NCBI RefSeq assembly: GCF_000967725.1
Contig: NZ_JXYE01000003.1
Location: forward strand, 310,001 to 374,000
Length of the DNA: 64,000 nucleotides
Direction of reading: 5' to 3'
Origin: Loktanella sp. S4079
Lineage (GTDB): Bacteria; Pseudomonadota; Alphaproteobacteria; Rhodobacterales; Rhodobacteraceae
The notes beneath the pieces were generated by a model that did no database searches, was not told the origin of the DNA, and saw only the letters and a list, made by a program, of their open reading frames with translations. Both the position numbers and the translations under genes were made by a program. This document shows, piece after piece, positions 1-8,394 of the stretch (positions within the stretch are counted from its first letter, which is position 1; the number at the start of each line of letters is the position of its first letter).

Positions 1-239
1 TCTTCTGGCAATTCCTTTAGCCCAAAGATCAATGCATCATCTGGCGCATCGACCCATGAAAATTCAGGGGCAATCGCACAGCCGACATTAGCGTATTCTG
101 CAATCGGGATAATGCGCTGACGGCTTTCTTCGACCGTGACAGAGAACCCCTGCTCTAACAATGCGGCGGCGCCTTCTGGGGTCAGCCCGACCCGTTCTTC
201 ATTTGCGCGGCTTTCTGCGCGTACCCAAAGATGTACCAT
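1..239 (-). CDS. Saccharopine dehydrogenase-like protein, N-terminal part (truncated by window edge)
   Basis: Seventy-nine codons are visible, starting at the ATG at 237-239 with a good ribosome site (AAGGAA) just upstream; the rest lies beyond the left edge. The peptide begins MVHLWVRAESRANEER and continues with R-V-G-L-T-P and later I-P-I-A-E-Y. This is the pattern of the N-terminal domain shared by alanine dehydrogenase, transhydrogenase and lysine-forming saccharopine dehydrogenase. The short form that opens with HLWVRAE is typical of the NAD-dependent saccharopine dehydrogenase of Rhodobacterales, which interconverts saccharopine with lysine and 2-oxoglutarate. It lies 9 bp downstream of the histidine phosphatase gene and probably shares its transcript. 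The substrate cannot be confirmed from the N-terminus alone. Confidence 0.7.
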   Translation of the reverse strand, partial: MVHLWVRAESRANEERVGLTPEGAAALLEQGFSVTVEESRQRIIPIAEYANVGCAIAPEFSWVDAPDDALIFGLKELPE

Positions 240-248
240 CTGCGTTCC

Positions 249-893
249 TTAGTAATGTGTCATCGCATGGCTGCGATCGGGGTCAACCAAATGCGGCACT
301 GCGTTAAACCCAGCCAAGATTGGCCCACGCGGCGTCACATGCACCCTATGCACCGAGGTATTCATAATTGGCAACAAAACATGAGCCAGCCGGGTCGGGT
401 CTAGGCGCAGCAAATGCCGCATGATCATCCCGATCACCCCGCCCGAAGTCACACATAGAACCCGAACACCCGGCTCTGCCGCTTCTTGCAGAACACCAGT
501 GACACGCTCCTCAAACGAAGCAAATGTCTCGACACCTTTAATCTCGGCCCGGTGCCAAGCTTCCATGACTTGCGGGATATGCTCCGCAAATTCCTCAGGG
601 CCGGGCATCGGTACGCCATGTACATCATGCAACGCTGCACCCAGATTAAAATAGTCCATCTCGTTCAAGCGCGGATCAATGTTGGGCGCATGAAACCCCA
701 TCCCCTGCGCTGTTTCACGATGTCGCCGCAGGCTACCACTGATGACCTTTTCAAAGGGCGTCTCTTGGCGCTGGAAATATTCACCCAGCCAACGGGCCTG
801 CTGGTGCCCAAGATCAGATAGCTTATCATAGCTCTCTTCGTCCTTAGCGCCAGAGTTCGCCTGACCATGGCGAACAAATACGACTTCACCCAT
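249..893 (-). CDS. Histidine phosphatase family protein
   Basis: A 214-residue cytosolic protein of the phosphoglycerate-mutase-like superfamily. The phosphohistidine motif R-H-G is at residues 8-10. A second conserved basic site (S-L-R-R-H-R-E-T-A) lies near residue 55, and the late T-S-G-G-V-I-G segment matches the usual position of the C-terminal catalytic histidine region, although there the usual histidine is replaced by Ser-Gly. The family removes phosphate from small molecules or proteins through a phosphohistidine intermediate; the substrate is unknown. No signal peptide or membrane segment is seen. It is the first gene of a minus-strand pair with the saccharopine dehydrogenase-like gene. 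Confidence 0.8.
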   Translation of the reverse strand: MGEVVFVRHGQANSGAKDEESYDKLSDLGHQQARWLGEYFQRQETPFEKVISGSLRRHRETAQGMGFHAPNIDPRLNEMDYFNLGAALHDVHGVPMPGPEEFAEHIPQVMEAWHRAEIKGVETFASFEERVTGVLQEAAEPGVRVLCVTSGGVIGMIMRHLLRLDPTRLAHVLLPIMNTSVHRVHVTPRGPILAGFNAVPHLVDPDRSHAMTHY

Positions 894-1300
894 CTACCTC
901 TCCTTTTTGGTGGGACGCTACGGTGTGGCCGAGCCATGCGCAACGTCAATTGGCGGCGTGGATCGATCACGTGAATGCGAAAACTGCGAAATATTTTCGC
1001 TCAATTTTACGCGCGTGCACATTTTTTGTGATCATCTGTCACAGACGATCACGCCGCTGTTGCACAGACTTGGTCAGAGTTCGGTTCATCACTGCACAGA
1101 ACCCCACCCACTGGGAACGACTGGCTGATTTTCAAGAAGTATTTCCAATCACTTTGATCACCATTTTCGTGATCGCGTCGGCCCTTTTCAGCCGACGGAA
1201 AGCACCCGATATCCCGTTTATCAACACGGCAAACAACGCCGCAGAGACAACAATAACCGACGACAATCAGTCGTTAATAAATCGCAAAAAGGAACATATC
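894..1300. other. Intergenic region with repeated GATCAC/GTGATC hexamers
   Basis: About 400 bp without a convincing gene between the minus-strand phosphatase and the plus-strand small exported protein. The hexamer GATCAC or its complement GTGATC appears at 965-970, 1028-1033, 1047-1052, 1156-1161 and 1169-1174. The last two form a dyad with a 7-base loop, as do 1028/1047 over a longer spacer. TCACGTGA at 967-974 is an 8-bp palindrome. Open frames that read through here have no plausible start or protein features. A regulatory role is inference only. Confidence 0.45.
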
Positions 1301-1633
1301 ATGTCTATCAAAACAATCGCACTTGCTGCCGCTACTGTCGCTGCTCTGGGTTCTGCTGCTTCTGCAGAGAGCTACTTTGAACTTGGTGACAACCTCGACG
1401 CTGGTTCTGTTCTCGAACTGGGTCTGGTCCGCGCTGACGCTGACGGCGTTGTCGAAATCTACACAAGCAACGCCGGTGATCTGGGCACATTGATTGGTAC
1501 AGAAACTGTCCACGCAGGTGCAAACAGCGACGTGCGCGTGAACGTTGGTTCTGCCCCACAGCAAGACGTTATCGCACTGCTCAAAGTGAACGGCCAAGTT
1601 GTTGCACAACACGACTATGACGTCGTTCGCTAA
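1301..1633 (+). CDS. Small exported protein of unknown function
   Basis: A 110-residue protein. Residues 1-22 form a clean Sec signal peptide ending A-S-A|E-S-Y, so the mature part is about 88 residues and periplasmic or secreted. The mature part is acidic and beta-rich (repeated V/I/L-x-V patterns) with one central D-A-D-G segment; no catalytic motif or cysteine is seen. The ATG at 1301 has AAAAAGGA upstream at a good distance; an in-frame extension toward 923 lacks support. Codons are strongly biased (GCT, CTG, GTT), like the porin gene at 18308, which suggests high expression. It is a single-gene unit with its own terminator. The family is not recognised. Confidence 0.75.
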   Translation: MSIKTIALAAATVAALGSAASAESYFELGDNLDAGSVLELGLVRADADGVVEIYTSNAGDLGTLIGTETVHAGANSDVRVNVGSAPQQDVIALLKVNGQVVAQHDYDVVR

Positions 1634-1658
1634 ATCTTCCGCGTAAGCGGTACTCTGG

Positions 1659-1693
1659 AAAGGTCGTCTTCCCTCTGGAAGGCGGCCTTTTTT
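1659..1693 (+). terminator. Rho-independent terminator of the small exported protein gene
   Basis: A 14-bp stem (1659-1672 with 1677-1690, two G-U pairs) closes on a CTCT loop and ends in a run of six T, 25 bp after the stop codon. It is a strong textbook terminator. Confidence 0.9.
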
Positions 1694-1771
1694 CTTACAG
1701 GCGCTTGCTGCCAGAATCCGAACGTGGGAATGTGCGCGGAACGAAAATCCGCTCTTACAGGTTCCCCGTTA

Positions 1772-3811
1772 ATGACTGCTGCAATGCTGCTTCGTGAAGT
1801 CTTTGGTTTTGATGCGTTCCGCCCCGGCCAGCAAGAAATCGTCGAAGCCGTCGTTGCCGGCGAAAACACACTCGCCATTATGCCCACGGGCGGCGGCAAA
1901 TCGCTGTGTTTTCAACTACCGGCAATTGTCCGCGAGGGCGTTACCGTTGTCATCTCACCATTGATTGCGCTGATGCGCGATCAGGTCCGCGGCCTGCGCG
2001 AGGCAGGGGTTGCCGCAGGCGCACTGACCTCTGGCAATACACAAGACGAAACCGACGAGGTGTTCCACGCCCTCGAAGATGGTTCTCTGAAATTACTGTA
2101 TATGGCGCCTGAACGGCTGGCATCGGGTGGCACCATTAACATGCTTAAACGTGTCGGCGTGCGGCTAATTGCCGTGGACGAGGCGCATTGCGTCAGCCAA
2201 TGGGGCCATGATTTTCGACCCGATTATCTGCGCATAGGCGAATTGCGGCGTGCGCTTCAGGTGCCATTGGCCGCCTTTACCGCGACAGCAGATGCCGAAA
2301 CCCAGGCCGAAATTGTCGAAAAGCTGTTCGACGGCAGTGAGCCCGCCAAATTCTTACGTGGATTTGACCGTCCGAACATTCATCTTGCCTTTGCAGTCAA
2401 AGATGGACCACGCGCGCAGATCCTGAATTTTGCATCCGCCCGCAAAGGGCAGTCTGGTATCGTCTACTGCGGCACCCGCGCCAAGACCGAAGGCCTTGCC
2501 AAAGCACTGAACGATGCGGGTCACGCAGCGTGCTACTATCATGGCGGGATGGAACCTGACGACCGCCGCCATGTCGAAAACCGCTTTCAACAAGAAGACG
2601 GGCTGATCGTGTGTGCAACCGTTGCTTTTGGCATGGGGATCGATAAACCAGACATCCGCTGGGTCGCCCACGCCGATCTGCCAAAATCTATCGAAGGCTA
2701 TTATCAAGAGATCGGGCGCGCGGGCCGCGACGGTGCACCTGCCGAGACACTCACTCTGTTTGGCCCCGATGACATTCGGTTTCGTCGTCAGCAAGTGGAC
2801 GAAGGGCTCGCTCCGCCAGAACGCCGTGCGGCAGATCACGGTCGGCTGAATGCACTTCTTGGTTTGGCCGAGGCCCTGCGCTGTCGGCGTCAGAATCTGT
2901 TGTCATATTTCGGGGAAACATCTGAACCCTGTGGTAACTGTGATCTTTGCGATAAACCTGCTGAAGTCTTTGATGGCACGACTGCGGTGCGCATGGCTTT
3001 GTCCGCTGCGCTGCGCACCGAAGAATGGTTTGGTGCGGGACATTTGATCGACATTCTACGCGGTGATTTGACCGATAAAATACAACAGCGCGGACATGAT
3101 AGCCTGCCCACCTTTGGCGTTGGAAAAGAATACGACAAGCGACAATGGCAAGCGATCTTTCGTCAGATGATGGGGCACGATTTGATACGTCCAGACCGTG
3201 AACGCCACGGCGCACTTCGCATGACAGAAGCCGCCCGTCCAATTTTGCGCGGCGAGGCCAGCATTGAACTGCGCCGTGATAGTATTCGTGCAGCGCGCGG
3301 CACCGGCCCAAAGGTCCGCATGCTGGTCAGCGAAGAAGACGCCCCCCTATTATCCGCCCTAAAGGCCAAGCGGCGCTATCTTGCGGAACAGGGTGGTGTT
3401 CCCGCATACATCATTTTTAACGACCGCACGCTGATCGAAATGGCCGAGAAACGCCCCATGACGCTGGATGAAATGGCGCAGGTTGGCGGCGTGGGCGCAA
3501 AAAAACTGGAAAGCTATGGTCGTGACTTTTTGCAGGTGATTGCTGGTGCCGTCGAAGACACCCACCCAGCCCGACGTAAACTGGCCGGGCGCAGCGAAGG
3601 CGAGTTGTATGATCGTCTGCTTGAGGCGCAAGCAGCGCTGGCCCGCGGTCCACATGGCGTTGATAAACCCATGAGCTGCACTGCATCTGCGCTAGCCAAA
3701 GTCGCCAAGTTGCGCCCCAATGATGCCGCCCAGATTTCGCGCGTCTTGGGTGAACGTCATGCCGAACGGTTTGGAGATGCGTTTCTAGAAGTTATCGCTA
3801 ACAGCGAATAA
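1772..3811 (+). CDS. recQ: ATP-dependent DNA helicase RecQ
   Basis: A superfamily-2 3'-5' helicase acting in replication fork repair and recombination. From the ATG at 1772 it is about 679 residues. It shows the Q-type start F-R-P-G-Q-Q, Walker A T-G-G-G-K-S at 39-44, the DEAH box at 136-139 followed by C-V-S-Q-W-G-H-D-F-R, helicase motif VI with G-R-A-G-R-D-G, and the RecQ zinc-binding cysteines (about 370-392). The winged helix and an HRDC domain (from about 525, P-A-Y-I-I-F-N-D) follow, so the full bacterial architecture is present. A GTG 16 codons upstream (1724) extends the frame, but homologous starts favour 1772. It stands alone, just after the preceding terminator. Confidence 0.95.
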   Translation: MTAAMLLREVFGFDAFRPGQQEIVEAVVAGENTLAIMPTGGGKSLCFQLPAIVREGVTVVISPLIALMRDQVRGLREAGVAAGALTSGNTQDETDEVFHALEDGSLKLLYMAPERLASGGTINMLKRVGVRLIAVDEAHCVSQWGHDFRPDYLRIGELRRALQVPLAAFTATADAETQAEIVEKLFDGSEPAKFLRGFDRPNIHLAFAVKDGPRAQILNFASARKGQSGIVYCGTRAKTEGLAKALNDAGHAACYYHGGMEPDDRRHVENRFQQEDGLIVCATVAFGMGIDKPDIRWVAHADLPKSIEGYYQEIGRAGRDGAPAETLTLFGPDDIRFRRQQVDEGLAPPERRAADHGRLNALLGLAEALRCRRQNLLSYFGETSEPCGNCDLCDKPAEVFDGTTAVRMALSAALRTEEWFGAGHLIDILRGDLTDKIQQRGHDSLPTFGVGKEYDKRQWQAIFRQMMGHDLIRPDRERHGALRMTEAARPILRGEASIELRRDSIRAARGTGPKVRMLVSEEDAPLLSALKAKRRYLAEQGGVPAYIIFNDRTLIEMAEKRPMTLDEMAQVGGVGAKKLESYGRDFLQVIAGAVEDTHPARRKLAGRSEGELYDRLLEAQAALARGPHGVDKPMSCTASALAKVAKLRPNDAAQISRVLGERHAERFGDAFLEVIANSE

Positions 3812-4162
3812 ATGGCTTTTCTGCAACAGTTCAAAACTAAACCGCAGATTTGCGAACGCCGTGAAATTCGGCCCCTGATACTTTTTTGCCTTACCTTACG
3901 TTATCTCGTTGCGTAAAACTTAATCTCATCTTATTGAGAACATTCAAAAAATAGACAGCCAACAAACGCTCGTATGCATCAGCTATCCGCATAACCACCT
4001 GACGACCCTACGACCTAGACTGCTGTTTCCCGCCATAATCGCAACACAATTGTTCACACCATGCCTAGCAATGGCGTGTGTACTGCCGTGCTCATTAAGT
4101 CCGGTAAACAATACGTCTGTCTCTCAGGGCCCCGTTGGGACCACAGAAAATGGAGCTTCTCG
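3812..4162. other. Intergenic region upstream of module A
   Basis: About 350 bp, AT-rich in the middle, with no convincing gene. A short dyad TTACG-N11-CGTAA is centred near 3907. The region should hold the promoter of the binding-protein/OmpA gene. The frame opening at 4061 lacks signal-peptide character until the TTG at 4163, so the stretch 4061-4162 is treated as leader. Confidence 0.4.
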
Positions 4163-5743
4163 TTGAAACACACCACTAGCACAAAGCAGCGTTCTTTTGT
4201 CAGAGCACTTGTCCTTGCCGGGACAACCGCATTGTCTACTCAGGCGGCCGCGGATCTTGTGACGCTGCGATCCACAGATGGAACGATCAATTTGCAAGGT
4301 AACCTGATCGGTGTGGTTGATGATTATTACTTGCTACAAACCGCACTCGGGGATTTGCGCGTCGCGACAAATCGCGTACGCTGCGAAGGCGAAAGCTGCC
4401 CCAGCACCAAGGCTGTCGCGGCAGACATTACAATCAGCGGCTCAGATACGATCGCCGAGGGCCTGATGCCACTGCTCATGGGCGGCTATGCCACGTCACT
4501 CGATGCTGAATCGACCGTGACGACCACTGCAACAGCAGGTGAATTTGCCGCAACATTGGTCGGGCAGCAGGGGTTTGGCGACCAACTCGGAACGTATTTG
4601 GTTAAATCCACTGACGCGACCGCCGGTTTTGCTGGTCTGATGGATGAAAGCGCGCAGCTCGCCTTGTCCGCACGACCCATTTCCGACAGCGAAGCAGCAT
4701 TGCTGGCCGCAGATGGTGCTGGCGACATGACCTCGCTGGACCAAGAACATATTCTGGCGCTTGATGGGCTTGTCTTGGTGGTAAATCAGTCAAACCCCGT
4801 TTCGCAGCTTTCGGTCAGCGACATTGCGCGTATTTACCGTGGCGAAGTCACCAACTGGGCCGAGGTCGGTGGACCAAACCTGCCAATCGCCGTCGTCACG
4901 AGCGATTCTGACACGGCTGCGGTCTTTAACGCAGGGATTTTCGGGGAAAGCAGCCCAGCGAACGCCCCGAGCGCCTTTACCGCGTCCGACAACGTCGAGG
5001 CGTCGAACTATGTTGACGCAAACGCAGGTGCTATCGCCTATGTCGGCTTTGCATTCAAACGCGGTCAAAAGCCGATCACGCTGATCAGTGAATGCGGTAT
5101 CGGCACACAACCCGATGCTTTCTCGGTCAAAACCGAAGAATACACGCTGTTCCGCCGCCTGTTCGTCTACAATCGTGCCGACAACACCGACGACATGGCA
5201 CAGGGCTTTGTGGATTATGCGATTTCTGATGCCGCGAACGGCGTGATCCGGCAGTCCGGCTTTATCAACCTTGGTGTTGAACGGGTTCAGATGGGGCTAT
5301 CTAGCCCACGTGCGCGCACCGTACTAGAATCTGGCAGCAACGCGTCTGAGCAATTGGTCGCAAATAACATGCTTGCCTTGATGGCCAACAGCGATCGCCT
5401 GTCGTCCACTTTCCGGTTCCGTTCGGGATCAACCATCCTAGACCCGCGCGGCCAAGCCGATCTGGAACGCCTGGTTAACTATCTTGAGGATATGCCAGCA
5501 GGTACGAATGTAACGCTTGTTGGGTTTGCTGACTCTGTCGGCGCCTTTGATCCAAACCTTGCCCTATCCGAAGGACGGGCGACCCAGGTCGAAGCGGCGC
5601 TAAAATCGTTGGGCGGTGATCGGTTACGTAATGTCACGATCAAAGCGACTGGCTTTGGCGAGATCGCGCCAGCAGCATGTAACACAACCGAATCAGGTCG
5701 CCAAATTAACCGTCGCGTTGAAACATGGATCAGCACACAATGA
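4163..5743 (+). CDS. Periplasmic binding protein-OmpA fusion, module A (PstS-like/OmpA family)
   Basis: About 526 residues from a TTG start at 4163 (TGGAG 7 bp upstream; the signal peptide follows directly). Layout: Sec signal peptide ending Q-A-A-A|D; a short beta domain around the L-R-S-T-D-G-T-I-N-L segment with a C-x5-C pair; a substrate-binding fold of the PstS type (I-T-I-S-G-S-D-T-I near residue 90, later W-A-E-V-G-G-P-N-L-P and Y-V-G-F-A-F); and a C-terminal OmpA peptidoglycan-binding domain (F-R-F-R-S-G-S through L-S-E-G-R-A and G-R-Q-I-N-R-R-V-E). Such fusions are usually annotated as phosphate ABC transporter substrate-binding/OmpA family protein, but no transporter genes lie nearby, so phosphate uptake is doubtful. 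Its clear paralogue is at 48324. The PilJ-domain gene follows and is probably co-transcribed. Confidence 0.85.
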   Translation: MKHTTSTKQRSFVRALVLAGTTALSTQAAADLVTLRSTDGTINLQGNLIGVVDDYYLLQTALGDLRVATNRVRCEGESCPSTKAVAADITISGSDTIAEGLMPLLMGGYATSLDAESTVTTTATAGEFAATLVGQQGFGDQLGTYLVKSTDATAGFAGLMDESAQLALSARPISDSEAALLAADGAGDMTSLDQEHILALDGLVLVVNQSNPVSQLSVSDIARIYRGEVTNWAEVGGPNLPIAVVTSDSDTAAVFNAGIFGESSPANAPSAFTASDNVEASNYVDANAGAIAYVGFAFKRGQKPITLISECGIGTQPDAFSVKTEEYTLFRRLFVYNRADNTDDMAQGFVDYAISDAANGVIRQSGFINLGVERVQMGLSSPRARTVLESGSNASEQLVANNMLALMANSDRLSSTFRFRSGSTILDPRGQADLERLVNYLEDMPAGTNVTLVGFADSVGAFDPNLALSEGRATQVEAALKSLGGDRLRNVTIKATGFGEIAPAACNTTESGRQINRRVETWISTQ

Positions 5744-5780
5744 TGGGATTCGATTGGTTTTCAACAACACGGACATCAAA

Positions 5781-5797
5781 GGTGCGCGCAGCGCACC
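5781..5797 (+). other. Intercistronic hairpin within module A
   Basis: GGTGCGC and GCGCACC form a perfect 7-bp stem on a GCA loop in the 83-bp gap between the two module A genes. There is no T tract after it, so it is not an obvious terminator. It could stabilise or process the mRNA and set the protein ratio. The equivalent gap in module B shows no such stem. Confidence 0.55.
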
Positions 5798-5826
5798 GGA
5801 TGACGTCACAGAGTAAAGAGGTCGCA

Positions 5827-6735
5827 ATGTCGAAAAAGTCACTACATAAGACCCAAATACGTCTCGCATCAATTGCCGCCACAGTGCTCTGTCTGGGGAC
5901 ATCGCTTGCCGCGCAAACAGGCACGGACCCTGTCTATCTGGCCGGGGCAGAGCGCGTTCATGTCGGCGGGCTGATGCGTGAGACAGCACAACGAATGGCC
6001 GTCGCTTCGTGCTTTTTGGATGCTGGAATAGAGGTCGACACCTACAGCGCGCAGATCACCGATGGGGTCGCAGACTATGACAGCTATCTTGTGGCGCTGA
6101 CCGAGGGCGATCCTGCGTTAGGCATCGATCTAGCTGAAGAGAACCGCAAACTGACCTCGACGATCTATAGCGTGACCTCGCAATGGGAACGTTTCCGTGA
6201 CGCCGCAGTCGGTCGGCTGAACGGAGAAGGCCCAAGCGACGGGACAGACTATGTATCACGTCATAATTTGAATATGATGCATACATCCAAGTACCTCTTG
6301 CGTGAAATCATCGCAGTCTATGCGATCCCACCCGCATTGCTGCAAAGCGATGCGTTTACGCTCGACGTTGTCACGCGCCAGCCTGCGATCGCGAACCAGA
6401 TCAGCAAAGAGGCATGCGGTCTGATCACCGGAAACACCGTGATGGGCAGCCGATCCCGGTTTGATAAATCCGTAGCCAGATACGAGGCGTCGCTAAGCGC
6501 GCTCATCAATGGGTTCGAAAGCCTAGGTGTTTCGCCGCCTCCCAATGACGAGGTAAAATCAGCGCTTCAGGCGATTGCCGCCGATTGGGATAGCCTAAAG
6601 GGTGATCTTGCACAGGTCGGCACCGTGACTGATCATGCACTGGCATTGCAAATTGATCAGCAGTTCGCTGCCATCAACGCCAAGTTTGATGCTGTCATTC
6701 CCGCCTACATCGAAGACAGTAAATCAGGGCTATAG
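5827..6735 (+). CDS. Exported PilJ-type (methyl-accepting chemotaxis N-terminal domain) protein, module A
   Basis: About 302 residues from the ATG at 5827, preceded by AGAGGT; an in-frame start at 5725 inside the upstream gene lacks support. A Sec signal peptide (about residues 1-31, ending S-L-A-A-Q) is followed by helical segments resembling the PilJ/NarX periplasmic sensor domain. There is a [13 protein letters not shown] repeat with a following cysteine near residue 60, and a degenerate second repeat later with another cysteine (S-K-E-A-C-G). No later membrane segment, HAMP or signalling domain is present, so the protein is a stand-alone periplasmic helical bundle. It pairs with the binding-protein/OmpA gene upstream; the same gene pair recurs at 48324-50978. 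Ligand and partner are unknown. Confidence 0.8.
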   Translation: MSKKSLHKTQIRLASIAATVLCLGTSLAAQTGTDPVYLAGAERVHVGGLMRETAQRMAVASCFLDAGIEVDTYSAQITDGVADYDSYLVALTEGDPALGIDLAEENRKLTSTIYSVTSQWERFRDAAVGRLNGEGPSDGTDYVSRHNLNMMHTSKYLLREIIAVYAIPPALLQSDAFTLDVVTRQPAIANQISKEACGLITGNTVMGSRSRFDKSVARYEASLSALINGFESLGVSPPPNDEVKSALQAIAADWDSLKGDLAQVGTVTDHALALQIDQQFAAINAKFDAVIPAYIEDSKSGL

Positions 6736-6839
6736 CCCCTGAACCTGCCGGGCCGTCATATGTCAATCTATGCACGGCCCGCTTGACCCCTGCCGTCGGT
6801 AAGACTAGCAAGCGCGCAATTCTGCAAAAGGACAAAACG

Positions 6840-7745
6840 ATGGCGCGCAAACGCAAGGGACGCGATATTTCCGGCTGGCTCGTGGTGGATAAACCTGCCG
6901 GGCTGACATCGACAGCTGTAGTCAACAAAGTACGCTGGGCGCTGAACGCCAAAAAGGCGGGGCACGCCGGTACGCTCGACCCTGAGGCTACGGGTGTCTT
7001 GGCTGTTGCGGTGGGCGAAGCGACCAAAACTGTTCCCTATATTACTGATGCGCTCAAGGCCTACACCTTTACTGTACGCCTTGGACAAGCGACCAACACC
7101 GACGACGCAGAGGGTGAGGTGATTGCCTCGAGCGACCTGCGCCCTGACGATGAAACCATCAAGGCCGCGCTAGGTCAGTTCATCGGTGACATTATGCAAG
7201 TCCCCCCGCAGTTCTCGGCGGTCAAAGTTGACGGCGAACGCGCCTACAAAAAGGCGCGCGATGGCGAAGAAATGGAACTCGCCGCGCGGCCTTTGTGGGT
7301 CGAAGAATTGCTGCTCATCGACCGCCCAGACCAGGATCACGTGGTGCTGGAAATGACCTGCGGCAAAGGTGGCTACGTCCGCTCAATCGCACGCGATCTG
7401 GGCGAGGCACTTGGCTGTAAGGCGCATGTCAAATCGCTCCGCCGGATATGGTCTGGCCCGTTTCAGGCAACAGACGGCCTAAATATTGAACAAATCGATG
7501 CGCTGGCGAAATCACCCGAACTTGACACGCATCTGCAACCGCTCGAAGTCGGCCTTGAAGACCTACCCGAAGTGCGTTGCCTTGCCGAAAGCGTCACCAA
7601 GCTTAGAAACGGAAACCCAGCGTCTGTCATTGCGTCTGGTATCGAATACGGCGAAGAGGTCTGGGCCTCATATGAGGGCAAAGCGATTGCTGTCGGCACC
7701 TACCGTGGTGGCGAAATCCAACCCACCCGCGTTTTTGTCACGTAG
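6840..7745 (+). CDS. truB: tRNA pseudouridine(55) synthase TruB
   Basis: A 301-residue enzyme that makes pseudouridine 55 in the T-loop of tRNAs. It opens with basic residues, then [13 protein letters not shown]. The catalytic segment [14 protein letters not shown] holds the catalytic aspartate near residue 48, and [12 protein letters not shown] lies in the later core. The length matches the family. The ATG at 6840 follows AAAAGGA at a good distance; the upstream in-frame start at 6783 adds only poor sequence. Its stop codon sits inside a perfect 26-bp palindrome. Confidence 0.95.
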   Translation: MARKRKGRDISGWLVVDKPAGLTSTAVVNKVRWALNAKKAGHAGTLDPEATGVLAVAVGEATKTVPYITDALKAYTFTVRLGQATNTDDAEGEVIASSDLRPDDETIKAALGQFIGDIMQVPPQFSAVKVDGERAYKKARDGEEMELAARPLWVEELLLIDRPDQDHVVLEMTCGKGGYVRSIARDLGEALGCKAHVKSLRRIWSGPFQATDGLNIEQIDALAKSPELDTHLQPLEVGLEDLPEVRCLAESVTKLRNGNPASVIASGIEYGEEVWASYEGKAIAVGTYRGGEIQPTRVFVT

Positions 7746-7767
7746 GGTGGATTTAAATCCACCCTAC
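7742..7767. repeat. Perfect 26-bp palindrome overlapping the truB stop codon
   Basis: GTAGGGTGGATTT is followed directly by its exact complement AAATCCACCCTAC. The truB stop TAG is bases 2-4 of the element. No T tract follows, so it looks more like a dispersed intergenic palindromic repeat than a simple terminator. As RNA it would form a tight stem at the end of the truB message. Confidence 0.75.
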
Positions 7768-7778
7768 AAGGTCGCACA

Positions 7779-8297
7779 ATGATCACCCGATCGCATATCA
7801 AAGACGACGCGCCCTCAACCGCAGTCTATTCCGATTGTGAACGCTATCGCTATGCGCTGACCCGCATTTGGGACCCAGATGGACGGCGGGTGGTTTTTAT
7901 CATGTTGAACCCATCCAAAGCGACCGAGGTTCAAAACGATCCGACAGTGGAACGCTGCGAAAGACGCGCACGCGCCCTTGGTTTTGGTGGTTTTCGCGTC
8001 ACCAACATCTTTGCTTGGCGCGAAACCGACCCGCACGCGATGCGCAAAGCCCAAGATCCAACTGGCCCGGAAAATGACGCCATGATTATCGAGGCCGTCG
8101 ATTGGGCCGATCAAGTCATCGCGGCATGGGGTGCGCATGGCGCCCATTTGGATCGCGGTGCCGCTGTGGCCAAGTTGCTGCAGCACGTGAAAACCCCTGT
8201 TTTCCATCTTGGCCTTACCAAACATGGCCATCCAAAACACCCGCTTTACATAAGCTATCAACAACAGCCTGTGCGCTGGGCGTTTGCCTCGCATTAA
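7779..8297 (+). CDS. DUF1643 domain-containing protein
   Basis: A 172-residue cytosolic protein. The family signature is seen as R-V-V-F-I-M-L-N-P-S-K-A-T near residue 40, then D-P-T-V-E-R-C (about 60) and V-T-N-I-F-A-W-R, and late W-G-A-H-G. DUF1643 proteins are small conserved bacterial proteins with no established function. The ATG at 7779 is preceded by AAGG at a 7-base spacing. It lies 33 bp after truB, separated by the palindrome, and may be read from the truB promoter. The codon use resembles its neighbours. Confidence 0.85.
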   Translation: MITRSHIKDDAPSTAVYSDCERYRYALTRIWDPDGRRVVFIMLNPSKATEVQNDPTVERCERRARALGFGGFRVTNIFAWRETDPHAMRKAQDPTGPENDAMIIEAVDWADQVIAAWGAHGAHLDRGAAVAKLLQHVKTPVFHLGLTKHGHPKHPLYISYQQQPVRWAFASH

Positions 8298-8394
8298 CCA
8301 AGCAATCAGTTTTCAGACCGCCTAACCATCTGGCTATGCTAGGTAATCACAGTATGCGGGATGATTCTGGCCCGCTCTGGTGCAGGTTAAAGCG

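Noticed and set aside
1027..1043. CRP/FNR-type site TGTGA-N7-TCACA
   Set aside because: Canonical CRP sites have a 6-base spacer; with 7 bases and no supporting evidence I keep it only as part of the hexamer cluster.
923..1300. N-terminal extension of the small exported protein gene by over 120 codons
   Set aside because: The extension is basic and low in sense; the ATG at 1301 has a ribosome site and begins a proper signal peptide.
2354..3655. Long minus-strand frames within recQ
   Set aside because: They lie wholly inside a complete recQ gene and show no protein features or ribosome sites.
4163..5743. Annotation as a phosphate ABC transporter component (PstS)
   Set aside because: The binding fold is PstS-like, but the OmpA fusion, the missing G-T-R loop and the absence of pstCAB or phoU argue against a transport role.
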